A stretch of DNA of 35,709 nt, taken from NCBI GenBank assembly GCA_030748155.1, contig JASMMN010000094.1, positions 1 through 35,709 on the forward strand. Direction: 5' to 3'. Shown here piece after piece: positions 18,118 to 27,601 of the stretch (positions within the stretch are counted from its first letter, which is position 1; every line of letters starts with the position of its first letter). Source of the DNA: Phycisphaerales bacterium. Lineage in GTDB: Bacteria; Planctomycetota; Phycisphaerae; Phycisphaerales; SM1A02. The translations under genes were made by a program, and so were the position numbers. A model generated the notes under the pieces. That model was not told the DNA's origin. It worked only from the letters and a program-made list of their open reading frames with translations, and did not search any database.

Positions 18118-19236
18118 ATGGAACCGCTCGATCACCCCAGCACCGCATTCAACACCAGTCCCGAGGTGGAGACCACACACGGTCGATTCCACGTCATCGG
18201 ACCGGCCGGCAAGGACCGCGACCGCATGGCGCTGCAACTTGAGACGCTCGGGTACGTCTGTGAGATGTCCAACACCATCGAGACCGCCCGCACGCGCAAC
18301 GACGAGTACCGCCCCGACGTGCTGATGATCTCCTCCGAGATCAAGAACCGGGACACCACTCGCTTCATTCGCGAAATACAGGCTGAGCATCCGAGCGTTC
18401 GGTCGGTCATCTTTGGTGCTGCCCCGACTCCGGATGCGCTTGTCGAAGTTATTCGAAACGGCGCCTCCGACTGGATCAGTCTTCCGACCGACCGCAGCCG
18501 CGTTCCGGAGCGGATGGAACAGATCATGGCCCGTGTTCGCGCTCACCGTGAACGGGAGTGCCAACTCGAACAACTGGCGGACACCTGCGAGCAACTCACG
18601 ACCGCCCGCGACGAGATGTCCGACCAGGTCAATGTGCTGTGCGGCGATCTCGCGTCCGCGTATCGCACCATGCGAGAGCAGATGAGTGATGTCGCCATGT
18701 CCAGCGAATTCAAGGCGCTCATCAGTCAGGAACTCGATGTCGAGGAGATGCTTCGCACTTCACTCGAATACATTCTCAAGAAACTCGGTCCGACGAATGC
18801 CGTCGTGTATCTCAAGGAAGGTGACAAGCAGTATGGTGTCGGTGCCTATGTGAACTTCCAGTGGCAGGACACGGATTTGATGCCGACGCTCCGCGATCTC
18901 GGCAATCTCATTTGCCCGGGAATGTCGACCGAACACGAACTCGTACGCTTCGACGACACAGCTGAACTCGCGCACGATGTTGGCGGCCACCTGAGCATGC
19001 TCAGCGGCTCGCAGTTGGCCTCTTTCTCATGTCACCGCGACGATGAGTGTCTGGCGGTATTCGCGTTCTTCCGCGACGCCGATATCGGCTTCTCGTCCGA
19101 GGATGCCACCACCCTCGATGTGCTCCGGACCATCATCACGGAGCAACTCGCTCAGATCATCCGGGTCCACAAACGCTCTCGCCCGGAGTGGCCGGACGAG
19201 CCGGTGGAAGACAGTTGGGGCGACTTGGCAGCGTAA
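18118..19236 (+). CDS. Degenerate receiver-like domain, coiled coil and GAF-like domain regulatory protein
   Basis: HVIGPAGKDRDRMALQLETLGYVCEMSNTIETARTRNDEYRPDVLMISSEI...IREIQAEHPSVRSVIFGAAPTPDALVEVIRNGASDWISLP is receiver-like. A coiled coil is followed by a GAF-like C-terminus (ISQELDVEEMLRTSLEYILKKLGPTNAVVYLKEG...). Start at 18118 rather than 18058 is inferred. Confidence 0.7.
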   Translation: MEPLDHPSTAFNTSPEVETTHGRFHVIGPAGKDRDRMALQLETLGYVCEMSNTIETARTRNDEYRPDVLMISSEIKNRDTTRFIREIQAEHPSVRSVIFGAAPTPDALVEVIRNGASDWISLPTDRSRVPERMEQIMARVRAHRERECQLEQLADTCEQLTTARDEMSDQVNVLCGDLASAYRTMREQMSDVAMSSEFKALISQELDVEEMLRTSLEYILKKLGPTNAVVYLKEGDKQYGVGAYVNFQWQDTDLMPTLRDLGNLICPGMSTEHELVRFDDTAELAHDVGGHLSMLSGSQLASFSCHRDDECLAVFAFFRDADIGFSSEDATTLDVLRTIITEQLAQIIRVHKRSRPEWPDEPVEDSWGDLAA

Positions 19237-19258
19237 ACGAGGATTGTTGGGCCAACCT

Positions 19259-22200
19259 CTAGTTCTTCGCCTTGCGGCCACGCGCCTGTGCCCGAGGCAC
19301 CGAACCGATGAGTTGAATCTGCTGGCTCCCCCCGAGCATCTCAGTCAACTGACGAACGAGTTCGTCGTGCGGGACGACCCGGAATTCGCTCTTGAGCGTC
19401 ACCATCTGCTCGGGAAGATCCAGATGCAGAACGACGTTGGCCGGATGCGCCCCATCGGCGATTTGTGAGCCACCCGCCTGCTTGATGACACCAGCAGTCA
19501 TACGGAGCCGCTCCCCCGCAGCCTGTTGGGATTCTCCCCCCTTGAAGGGAACCCGCAACTCGATGCGTTCGGTCAGGAATTTTGCAGCCTCATTCGGACG
19601 CACCAATCGCTCGACGATAAATTGCTGGCCACCACTTCTGTTGTTGATGTCCAGATGCCCCTCTACGATGACAATGGCATCGTTGACAACCATCTCGCCG
19701 TATCTCGCAAAGTGATCTGAGAACATCACTGCGTCGATTGACGCCCCACGATCCTGCAGTGACAACATCGCCATCCGCTGCCCCGCGTTCTGTCCCCGCT
19801 GAATGGTGACGATACGGGTCGAGGCGATCATCACACCAATTCTGGTCTGGCGGCCCAATGGCATGTTGTCGAGTTGGGAGATACTGCACGAGCAATAGGT
19901 CTTGAAAACTGCGTCGTACTCATCGATTGGATGGCCAGAGACGTGGAAACCCAGAAGTTCACGCTCGTGGGCCAGGGCCTCCCGCTTACTCCACGGCGGC
20001 ACATCAGGAAGCGCGAACTGTTCGAGGTCCTCTTCGGGGTCATCTCCGCCACCAAAGAGCTGCCCCTGCCCGGAGTCGGTGTCCTTCTTGAGTTTCTGCC
20101 CCGCCCGAAGCGCCGCCTCCGCCTCTTCCACCATGGCAGCGCGTTTGGGCATGCCGTGAATGGAGTCGAGCGCGCCGGCCTTGATCAAGGCTTCCATCGT
20201 CGCGCGGTTGACGGTGCCCGATGGCGCCCGCTCGCAGATATCCCAGATCGACGAGAAGGGGCCATTGGCATCCCGCTCGGCAATCAAACCCTCCACAGCA
20301 TTCTTCCCGGCCCCCTTGATGCCGCCGAGCCCGAAGCGGATTGCCCCATTGAGACTGCTCGGCGACAGATGTTCGTCGTGTACCACCGTGAAGCGGTGGC
20401 GACTCTCGTTGATGTCGGGGCCACGCACCTCAATGCCGATGTCCGGCTTGCTGTCGGCGTGATCCGAGAAGCGCGTGTACCGGCAGTCATCCAGATACGG
20501 CGCCCAGTCCTCGGTCTTCTTCGCGGCACTCTCGAACGTCAGCACGGCCGCCATGTACTGCACCGGGAACCACGTCTTCAACCAGGCAGTCTGGTAGGCG
20601 ATGATGGCATATCCCGTCGAGTGGGACTTGTTGAAGCCGTAGCCGGCGAACTTCAGAATCAACTCGAAGAGTTCCTCGGCTTCGTCTTCGTCCATCCCCT
20701 TTTTGAACGCACCCTCGATGAAACCGCTCCGGGCCGAGTCGATGACATCGACCTTCTTCTTGCTGATCGCCTTGATGAGCGTGTAGGCCTGTCGCAGTGG
20801 GATGTCACCGAGCCCATGCACGATCTGCATGACCTGTTCCTGATACACCATGATGCCATAGGTCTCGGCGGTGAATTCGTCCACGATCGGATGCACATTC
20901 GGAACCGGGTGGTCCCCGTGCTTGCGGGCGATGTACTCGGGGATGAGATCCATTGGCCCAGGTCGGTACAACGCATTGGCAGCGATGAGATCTTCAAGTC
21001 GATCCGGCTGCATTTCCCGCAGTAGTTGGCGCATACCCGTCGATTCAAACTGGAAGATCCCGGAGGTATCGCCGCGGCGGAAGAGATCAAGTACCTGCTG
21101 GTTGTCCCAGGGAACACGGTCAAGGTCCAGCGGGTATGGGCCATCGCCAGGTGCGAGGCCAACCGCAGCCCAGATTTCCGATTCGTCGAGCGTCACCTCC
21201 ACGAGTTCTCGCGACAGTTCCAGCGTCGAGAGCGTCCTGAGACCGAGAAAATCCATCTTGAGCAGTCCGACCCGTTCGCAGGTCGGCCCATCCCACTGTG
21301 TGACCGCCTCGTCGTTGCCGCTCACCCGGCACAGCGGCACGATCGTGTCGAGCGGTTGCGTCGCCACGACAACACCTGCCGCGTGGACTCCGGCGTGCCT
21401 TGCGTGTCCTTCCAGTTTTTCCGCTTCGTCGATGACGCGGCGGGACATGGGGTTCTTCTCGTATTCCTCTTTGAAGTCCGTTGATGACTCGCGGGCTTGC
21501 GCGATCGTGATGTTCAATTCCGGCGGAACCAGATTTGAGAGCCGCTGCCCCTCGACCGGCTCAAGCCCCATGACCCGCGAGACATCCTTGATCGCTGCGC
21601 GTGCCTTGAGCCGACCGAACGTGATGATCTGCGCGACATGGCCATACTTCTCCCGGACGTATTGGATGACCTCACCACGTCCGTTCTGACAGATGTCGAT
21701 ATCGATATCGGGGTATTCATCGCGGTCTGGGTCGGTGAATCGCTCAAAGAGCAATCCAAATGTCACTGGACACGCGTTGGAAAGTCCCAGCACATAGCCG
21801 ACCATCGTGCCGACACCACTGCCACGGGCACTGACCGGGATACCCCGCTGCCGCGCCCAGTTGACGAAGTCCCAGCAGATCAGGAAGTAGGCACTGATCC
21901 GTTTCTCAGACAGGATCGAGAGTTCACGTTCACACCGAGCGAGAATCTCGTCGGTGACGCCATCGGATCCGTATCGCCAGATGAGACCAGCCTCGGCCAG
22001 CAGCCTGAGCGCGCGGTCACACTCCGCCTCCAGTGCGATTCGGTCAGCTCCTGCATCACGTTCCGCATCGAATGGATGCAACTCGATTCGTGTACACCAG
22101 GCCTTGAACCACTCGGTCAGATCGCCGACTCCATCCCATGTGGGGGATTCGCTCGGTGCCGTGACTCGCACGACTGGAGCGTGGCTGGTTGCGAAATCGA

Positions 22201-23080
22201 TGGTCGTCTCGCACCGCTCGGCGATTCGGTTGGTGTTATCAACAGCCTCCGGTACATCCTTGAAGAGTTCCACCATTTCCTTCGGCGACTTGACGTACAG
22301 GTCCGGCGGATAGGTGAGCCGCTTGGGATCTTCTTTGGTCCTGCCCATGGAGATGCAACAGAGCGTGTCGTGTGTGTTGTGATCGTCAGCAGTCAGGAAG
22401 TGGGCATCGTTGTCGCATACGAGAGGGAGATCAAGTTCATCAGCGAGTTTGATCAGGAGCGGGTTGATCGAATCCTGCTTGTCGATGTCCATGCGTTGCA
22501 ACTCGACGAAGAAACACGGCTCACCGTGCTCGTCCGGGCTGAATACCTCGGAATGCCAACGGGCCTCCTCGAGGGCGGATTTCCAATACTTGTCATCGCC
22601 GGTCTGTTCGAACTGAACTAGATGGTGCGCCAGTGATGAGCCGAGGTGTCCGTTGATGGCAATCAGGCCAGCGGACCACCGAGCAAGTGTCTCCCGATCC
22701 ATCCGCGGCTTGTGATAGAAGCCCTCCAAGTAGGCATCGCTGCTCAACTTGACGAGGTTGCCCCACCCCTCGTCGTTGCGTGCGAGCAGGACGAGATGGA
22801 ACCCACCGTCTGGTCCGTTTTTCGACTTCGCACGCATCGTCCGCTGTTCTGGCGCGACGTAGGCCTCGATTCCAAGGATTGGCTTGATCCCCAGCTTGTT
22901 CGCGGCCAAGAAGAACTCGGCGGCACCGAACAGGTTGCCATGGTCCGTCAGCGCGACCGACGTCATGCCGAGATCCGCCACACGTTTGAGCAGCGGTTTG
23001 ATGCGATTCGCCCCGTCAAGCAGTGAGTACTCGCTGTGGAGATGCAGGTGTGTGAACTTGGGGGTGGTCGCGGTGCTCAT
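19259..23080 (-). CDS. dnaE: DNA polymerase III subunit alpha
   Basis: PHP start FTHLHLHSEYSLLDGA, SARGSGVGTMVGYVLGLS, EYPDIDIDICQNGRGEVIQYVREKYG (PDxDxD), HAGVHAAGVVV, MVYQEQVMQIVHGLG, GFNKSHSTGYAIIAYQTAWLK. Confidence 0.98.
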   Translation of the reverse strand: MSTATTPKFTHLHLHSEYSLLDGANRIKPLLKRVADLGMTSVALTDHGNLFGAAEFFLAANKLGIKPILGIEAYVAPEQRTMRAKSKNGPDGGFHLVLLARNDEGWGNLVKLSSDAYLEGFYHKPRMDRETLARWSAGLIAINGHLGSSLAHHLVQFEQTGDDKYWKSALEEARWHSEVFSPDEHGEPCFFVELQRMDIDKQDSINPLLIKLADELDLPLVCDNDAHFLTADDHNTHDTLCCISMGRTKEDPKRLTYPPDLYVKSPKEMVELFKDVPEAVDNTNRIAERCETTIDFATSHAPVVRVTAPSESPTWDGVGDLTEWFKAWCTRIELHPFDAERDAGADRIALEAECDRALRLLAEAGLIWRYGSDGVTDEILARCERELSILSEKRISAYFLICWDFVNWARQRGIPVSARGSGVGTMVGYVLGLSNACPVTFGLLFERFTDPDRDEYPDIDIDICQNGRGEVIQYVREKYGHVAQIITFGRLKARAAIKDVSRVMGLEPVEGQRLSNLVPPELNITIAQARESSTDFKEEYEKNPMSRRVIDEAEKLEGHARHAGVHAAGVVVATQPLDTIVPLCRVSGNDEAVTQWDGPTCERVGLLKMDFLGLRTLSTLELSRELVEVTLDESEIWAAVGLAPGDGPYPLDLDRVPWDNQQVLDLFRRGDTSGIFQFESTGMRQLLREMQPDRLEDLIAANALYRPGPMDLIPEYIARKHGDHPVPNVHPIVDEFTAETYGIMVYQEQVMQIVHGLGDIPLRQAYTLIKAISKKKVDVIDSARSGFIEGAFKKGMDEDEAEELFELILKFAGYGFNKSHSTGYAIIAYQTAWLKTWFPVQYMAAVLTFESAAKKTEDWAPYLDDCRYTRFSDHADSKPDIGIEVRGPDINESRHRFTVVHDEHLSPSSLNGAIRFGLGGIKGAGKNAVEGLIAERDANGPFSSIWDICERAPSGTVNRATMEALIKAGALDSIHGMPKRAAMVEEAEAALRAGQKLKKDTDSGQGQLFGGGDDPEEDLEQFALPDVPPWSKREALAHERELLGFHVSGHPIDEYDAVFKTYCSCSISQLDNMPLGRQTRIGVMIASTRIVTIQRGQNAGQRMAMLSLQDRGASIDAVMFSDHFARYGEMVVNDAIVIVEGHLDINNRSGGQQFIVERLVRPNEAAKFLTERIELRVPFKGGESQQAAGERLRMTAGVIKQAGGSQIADGAHPANVVLHLDLPEQMVTLKSEFRVVPHDELVRQLTEMLGGSQQIQLIGSVPRAQARGRKAKN

Positions 23081-23144
23081 GGGATCAGCATGATGATACG
23101 GGCGAGGGCGGCGTATGCCGAGGGTCGATTCGGCCGACTTCCGA

Positions 23145-23435
23145 CTACCGCTTCACCCTGACATCCTTCCGGCCCTCGCCATCATGCTCAGCCCAGTCCG
23201 GCGTGCGTCGGGCGAAGAGACGGGCCCATCCTGCAAGAATCAGATACACCGCCATCGAGATGATGCCCGCCGCGAGGGCCAGCACCAGCAGCGGCAACGC
23301 CAGCAGCAGCAAGAACACCGAAATCGCCACACGCGACGCCCGGCTCGGCCGTGACTGAATGAGTTGAAACACCCGCGATGCCCTTGAATGACCTTCCGGG
23401 AACCCTTCTGGCGGAATGTGCTCTGGCCCATTCAT
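23145..23435 (-). CDS. Small single-TM membrane protein, unknown function
   Basis: VAISVFLLLLALPLLVLALAAGIISMAVYLILAGWARLF. ATG overlaps the stop of the upstream aminotransferase gene by 4 nt. Confidence 0.6.
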   Translation of the reverse strand: MNGPEHIPPEGFPEGHSRASRVFQLIQSRPSRASRVAISVFLLLLALPLLVLALAAGIISMAVYLILAGWARLFARRTPDWAEHDGEGRKDVRVKR

Positions 23436-24379
23436 GGTGCCGAGATCTCACAGGTCTCCTGTTCGATGAGTTCCAAGAGGGCCGCTCGCAAATCGGCGGT
23501 CATGCTGCCAACCGAACCTTCACCGACAGGGTGGTGCCGCAGTTCGGTCTCGTGCTGAGGATCTTCGGAATGGACATTCAGCCCAAGCCCGGTGACCGGA
23601 AGTATGTGCCAACTCGAGTTTGTCAGGAAGACTTCGTCGGCGTCCATGAGTTCCTCCAGATTCGGCATTCCCTCGCGGACCGAGATCCCTGCTCGCTGCG
23701 CCAATTCAATGACTGCGCAACGGGTGATGCCTGGAAGCACGGGTGGGACAAGTTCGCCTTTGAGTTGCTCGCCGCGGGCAGATGGTGTGATCAACTCGCC
23801 ACCAGACACATAAAAAAGGTTGCTCACCGATCCACTCGCAACTTTCGCGTCTGGTGTCAGCCACAAGGCCTCTCCCGCTCCCACCGAGGCCGCAGCCTGC
23901 AACGCAGCGATCCGGTTCCAATAGTTCAGCGTCTTGTGTCCGGCCGTCTGCTGCCACGGGTTGAGGCGCCCCGGGGCGAGCAGGACGGCGATGCCTTTGG
24001 AGAAAAAGGCCTCCGGGTACTCGGTCGGCGGCTGGACAACGATCACAATCGTCGGATCAGTCGGCCCTTCACCAGTACTGCGAAGCGCGTAGAGGTCTCC
24101 ACCGCTCAGCGTCAGTCGGACGCGGGCACTTGGCTGCTTGTTGTGTTCGATCGTGTGATGTACAGCTTCGATCAGCGGGTCGGCGTGCAGCCGATCACTC
24201 AACATCAGGGTTTGGGCGGATTCCAGAAGTCGGCCCATGTGTTGCCCGGCACGAAAGACCCGTCCGTTGCGGGCCGCCATCGTTTCGAAGAGGCCGATGC
24301 CATGTTGAAATCCCGCATCAAAGACCGATACGCGGGCATCTTCATCCCGTACGAACTTGCCGTTGATCCAGACGTCCAT
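23432..24379 (-). CDS. Class IV PLP-dependent aminotransferase / aminodeoxychorismate lyase family
   Basis: VWINGKFVRDEDARVSVFDAGFQHGIGLFETMAARNG, AGHKTLNYWNRIAAL (PLP lysine), EALWLTPDAKVASGSVSNLFYV. Confidence 0.9.
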   Translation of the reverse strand: MDVWINGKFVRDEDARVSVFDAGFQHGIGLFETMAARNGRVFRAGQHMGRLLESAQTLMLSDRLHADPLIEAVHHTIEHNKQPSARVRLTLSGGDLYALRSTGEGPTDPTIVIVVQPPTEYPEAFFSKGIAVLLAPGRLNPWQQTAGHKTLNYWNRIAALQAAASVGAGEALWLTPDAKVASGSVSNLFYVSGGELITPSARGEQLKGELVPPVLPGITRCAVIELAQRAGISVREGMPNLEELMDADEVFLTNSSWHILPVTGLGLNVHSEDPQHETELRHHPVGEGSVGSMTADLRAALLELIEQETCEISAP

Positions 24380-24414
24380 TCTGTCAGACTATCAGCCCGC
24401 TCAAGTTGGGGCGG

Positions 24415-24837
24415 TCATGTTCCAGCGGGATCGAGGCTGATTGAGGAGACCAGCGGTGTTCCGTCGGACTCAATGGTGAGCAGCAGGTTGATGGAACCAC
24501 CATCAGGGGAATGCAAAGAGATTGATCGCCTGCCATCCTCCGTATCCATTTGCGTGATCGTGACGGATGCCGAATCGATCCCCCGCTCGCACCAACGCGA
24601 AGCGGCCGCCTCGAATGTGGACTGCACGATGGGCAAGGCCCACTGAACCACAGGTGTCGTCGTGGTGGGACCACATTGACTGGACAGGGTGTTCCGAAGT
24701 CGCTGCTCGATATCACCATCCGATCCAGTTTGATCAGGGAGCCAGAGACCGATTCCAATGGCTACGGCGAGAATCACCAAAGGCATGAGTACTCGACGAC
24801 GAGGGCTCGCTGGATCCAGCGCACCCTGCTGTGTCAT
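24415..24837 (-). CDS. Membrane-anchored protein, unknown function
   Basis: MTQQGALDPASPRRRVLMPLVILAVAIGIGLWLPDQT... one TM then a small soluble domain. 4-nt overlap with the upstream gene stop. Confidence 0.55.
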   Translation of the reverse strand: MTQQGALDPASPRRRVLMPLVILAVAIGIGLWLPDQTGSDGDIEQRLRNTLSSQCGPTTTTPVVQWALPIVQSTFEAAASRWCERGIDSASVTITQMDTEDGRRSISLHSPDGGSINLLLTIESDGTPLVSSISLDPAGT

Positions 24838-25775
24838 GGAGTCGCCGGAGTACCGGGCACTGGCACAGCCGAGGGCGTCGTGACCGCAGCAGGTGGCGCC
24901 GTATCGGCGAACAGAACCCAACTGGTCATGCTGGAGAAAGGCTGATCGGACGCCATGACAAGTTCACCGGTGAACGGATACGGAACATCTGGCCGCGCGT
25001 TCTCGATGACCACGGTCTCTTGCCCGATCTGGTTGCCGTACTGATCACGAAACACGAAGGCGACGCCGACGTTGCGGGTGATTTTGGCGCCGTTGAGCAG
25101 GCTGCCGGAGATGGTCATCTTGGTGTAGTCGATCTCCTCACGGCTTTCGATTGTGGTCATGGGCTGCATTTCGCCGTTTGGTCCCGGCTGGAAGTAGACT
25201 CGCTGTTCGGGCACGGTCCGATTTGGGTAGGCGTACGCGGATTTGCTCAGGTACACATTTTGGCCGATGGCCGAAAAACCCAATTTGGTCAGCCGCTGGC
25301 TGACCTCCTTGGCCTTCTTCCTCGCAGCGGCAGCCGCTTCCTGCTTCTTTCTCGAGTCTTCGCGCTTGCGATCCTGTTCAATCTGTTTCTGCTGCCGCTT
25401 GAGCGCGATTTGGGCATTGGTCAACCGCTTTGTCTCTGCGAGCACTTCATGGTAGGCGGCGAAGTCGTCCCCGAATTGCTCATGGTCCGCTACAAAGTGG
25501 CGAAGATCATCGATCTGCTCACGAAGTTCTGACAGTTCCGACTCCAATGCCCGGAAACGATGCCGCCATCCGATCGCCTCCATGGTTCGATCGAGCAGCG
25601 CAGGCCAGAGTTCATCGGGCAGGTTGTGCTCGGACAACCCCTGAGTGCGAAGTGACTGTTCGGCCAGTTGCTTCAGGGTGCCCTGATCGATGATGGCTTT
25701 GCCACCCACCTCTTGCGGCGGTGGATCCGCGGTCGCGAGTCCAATCCAAACGGCCCCTGCGAGAAGTAGTTCCAT
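24834..25775 (-). CDS. Secreted coiled-coil protein, unknown function
   Basis: N-term MELLLAGAVWIGLATADPPP (signal peptide-like), charged coiled coil QIALKRQQKQIEQDRKREDSRKKQEAAAAARKKAKE, beta-rich C-terminus. Confidence 0.6.
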   Translation of the reverse strand: MELLLAGAVWIGLATADPPPQEVGGKAIIDQGTLKQLAEQSLRTQGLSEHNLPDELWPALLDRTMEAIGWRHRFRALESELSELREQIDDLRHFVADHEQFGDDFAAYHEVLAETKRLTNAQIALKRQQKQIEQDRKREDSRKKQEAAAAARKKAKEVSQRLTKLGFSAIGQNVYLSKSAYAYPNRTVPEQRVYFQPGPNGEMQPMTTIESREEIDYTKMTISGSLLNGAKITRNVGVAFVFRDQYGNQIGQETVVIENARPDVPYPFTGELVMASDQPFSSMTSWVLFADTAPPAAVTTPSAVPVPGTPATP

Positions 25776-25801
25776 ATCGATACTCCTGTGGGAGGAGGGG
25801 G

Positions 25802-26296
25802 TCAGGTGCCAGAAACCGACTCCCGTTCGTCCGAGTCCAAATTGACCTTAGGTGAGGGATTTCCAGACTCCGCTTGACCCATTTCGTCGGCCATGGTGTG
25901 GGGGTCGTGCCCCCCGCCTTCAGCCCGCAACTCAGATGCGCGGTCCAACAGCGAATGGTGGTCTTGATCCCGAGGCACCAATTCGATGTGCCACTCAACC
26001 AAGTCATGTGTGTTGATCGGCAACACTTCAAGCATCAGATCCACTCCGGGTGTTCCTCGAATGCGAAATCCAGTCGGCATCGCCCCGATCATCGGCTCCC
26101 AGCCCTTCTTCTTGATGAGCAGGTCGTAGGTTCCGTAGTGAGTAAAGTCGGCCTCGACAGGGGTTCGTCCGATTTCTCGATGATTGAGCCACACAAGCGC
26201 GCCGGGTGGCTCGGTAGTGATGCGAATAGTGCGGCGGACGCATCCGACTTGCGTCAGTCCACCAACGACCAGCAACATGAGCAGCAGAAGTTTCAT
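25802..26296 (-). CDS. PEGA-domain lipoprotein
   Basis: MKLLLLMLLVVGGLTQVGCVRRTIRITTEPPGALVWLNHREIGRTPVEADFTHYGTYDLLIKKKGWEP: lipobox plus PEGA pattern. Confidence 0.8.
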   Translation of the reverse strand: MKLLLLMLLVVGGLTQVGCVRRTIRITTEPPGALVWLNHREIGRTPVEADFTHYGTYDLLIKKKGWEPMIGAMPTGFRIRGTPGVDLMLEVLPINTHDLVEWHIELVPRDQDHHSLLDRASELRAEGGGHDPHTMADEMGQAESGNPSPKVNLDSDERESVSGT

Positions 26297-26308
26297 CGAA
26301 AGGTCACT

Positions 26309-27043
26309 CTAGTCGAATTCATCGCCCCGGAAGGTCGAGGCGAGATAGGCCTCGCGGACGGACTCATCGTTGATGATCTCCTTGGGTTCACCCTCACGCA
26401 GGTTCTTGCCGTGGTGAATGATGTAGGCCCGGTCGCAGATGCGGAGTGTCTGCTGGACGTTGTGGTCTGTCACCAGAATCGAAATGCCGTTGTCCCGCAG
26501 TTTGGCAACCTCGTGCTGCAATTCTTCGACGGTATGCGGATCGACGGCTGCAAACGGTTCATCGAGCAGCAGCATGGTCGGCTCGGTGATCATGGCACGG
26601 GCGATTTCCAATCGTCTCCGCTCACCCCCCGAGCAGGTTCTCGCCGTTTCCTTCGCTTTGTGTTCGAGTCCGAATTTGGACAACAACTCGTTGCACCGCT
26701 CATTCTGCTGCTCACGCGAAAGATCTCGCGTTTCCAGAATAGCAAGAAGGTTGTCACGGACGGTCATCCGCTGAAAGACACTCGGTTCCTGACTGAGATA
26801 GCCCATGCCGAGCCGCGCGTGGCGAAACATCGGCTCGCGGGTCACATCTTGACCAGCGAAGTGCACCGTGCCGCCTTCGGGTGTGATCATGCCGATCACC
26901 ATCCGAAACGAAGTCGTTTTGCCGGCACCATTGCGTCCGAGCAGTCCGACAATTTCACCCGGGTTCACATAAAACGACACCTCATCCACGACGCGGCGGC
27001 CGGTGTAGGACTTGATGAGGTTGTTGGCTTCCAGCAGTGGCAT
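26309..27043 (-). CDS. lptB: LPS export ABC transporter ATP-binding protein
   Basis: NLIKSYTGRRVVDEVSFYVNPGEIVGLLGRNGAGKTTSFRMVIGMI...GMGYLSQEPSVFQRMTVRDNLLAILE...CSGGERRRLEIARAM...LLLDEPFAAVDPHTVEELQHEVAKLRDNGISILVTDHNVQQTLRICDRAYIIHHGK; classic LptB. Confidence 0.95.
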   Translation of the reverse strand: MPLLEANNLIKSYTGRRVVDEVSFYVNPGEIVGLLGRNGAGKTTSFRMVIGMITPEGGTVHFAGQDVTREPMFRHARLGMGYLSQEPSVFQRMTVRDNLLAILETRDLSREQQNERCNELLSKFGLEHKAKETARTCSGGERRRLEIARAMITEPTMLLLDEPFAAVDPHTVEELQHEVAKLRDNGISILVTDHNVQQTLRICDRAYIIHHGKNLREGEPKEIINDESVREAYLASTFRGDEFD

Positions 27044-27115
27044 GGGGTCATGGTAGGAAAAGGGGTTGGGTGCCGGAGCGGAAGATTATGTGAAAGACCA
27101 CAGGTGGGCGATTGG

Positions 27116-27171
27116 TTCTTGTTCCGGGGTTCTCGTTCCGGGGTTCCTGTTCCGGGGTTTCCGTTCCGGAA
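27116..27171. repeat. Tandem repeat, 14-bp unit x4
   Basis: ttcttgttccgggg / ttctcgttccgggg / ttcctgttccgggg / tttccgttccggaa, contiguous, in the intergenic space between the DUF4870-like gene and lptB. Confidence 0.9.
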
Positions 27172-27181
27172 CCCGATTCCC

Positions 27182-27577
27182 TCACAAGAACCGGATCGTC
27201 ATCGGATACCGCACATACTCGCGGTTTGATGCGATCACGGCCGATCGGATCGACAGTACCACGGTCAATATCCAGGGAATCCACAGGAGAACGATTCCGA
27301 CAAACGTGATGGTCAGAATGAAACTCCACAGCATCATGCTCAGAATGAAGTTGCAGGCCTCACGTCCATGATCGTCCACGAAGCCGCTCTGGTTTCTGCC
27401 GCTGAGCCAGAGCACCAGCGGCACCACCAGCAGGATGACGCTCAGGGCCCCGAGTGCTACAAATACGTGGCTGAGAACGGCATTTCGCATGTCAGCCTCG
27501 GATACCGAGGGCTCGTGCAGCCGGCCATTGGGCCGAACCTGCCGAAAGGGGGCGGGTTGTGCGGGAGCGTGCGGCAT
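27182..27577 (-). CDS. DUF4870-like membrane protein
   Basis: RNAVLSHVFVALGALSVILLVVPLVLWLSGRNQSGFVDDHGREACNFILSMMLWSFILTITFVGIVLLWIPWILTVVLSIRSAVIASNREYVRYPMTIRFL. Confidence 0.8.
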   Translation of the reverse strand: MPHAPAQPAPFRQVRPNGRLHEPSVSEADMRNAVLSHVFVALGALSVILLVVPLVLWLSGRNQSGFVDDHGREACNFILSMMLWSFILTITFVGIVLLWIPWILTVVLSIRSAVIASNREYVRYPMTIRFL

Positions 27578-27601
27578 GTGCCTGCTCCTTGTTGGGAATG
27601 C

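Noticed and set aside
19874-21025. 383-aa plus ORF (and 20871..21689, 21638..22621) inside dnaE
   Set aside because: Antisense shadow ORFs of a fully recognisable DNA polymerase III alpha subunit.
23378-24646. 422-aa plus ORF opposite the class IV aminotransferase
   Set aside because: Antisense composition; the opposite strand has conserved PLP-lysine and family motifs.
25874-27229. 451-aa plus ORF opposite PEGA lipoprotein and lptB
   Set aside because: LptB Walker/ABC motifs are on the minus strand; this frame has no domain.
27048-27329. 93-aa minus ORF with PGTRT/NENPGTRT repeats across the 14-bp tandem repeat
   Set aside because: Overlaps the well-supported DUF4870-like gene in another frame and has no credible start context; the repeat is better treated as non-coding.
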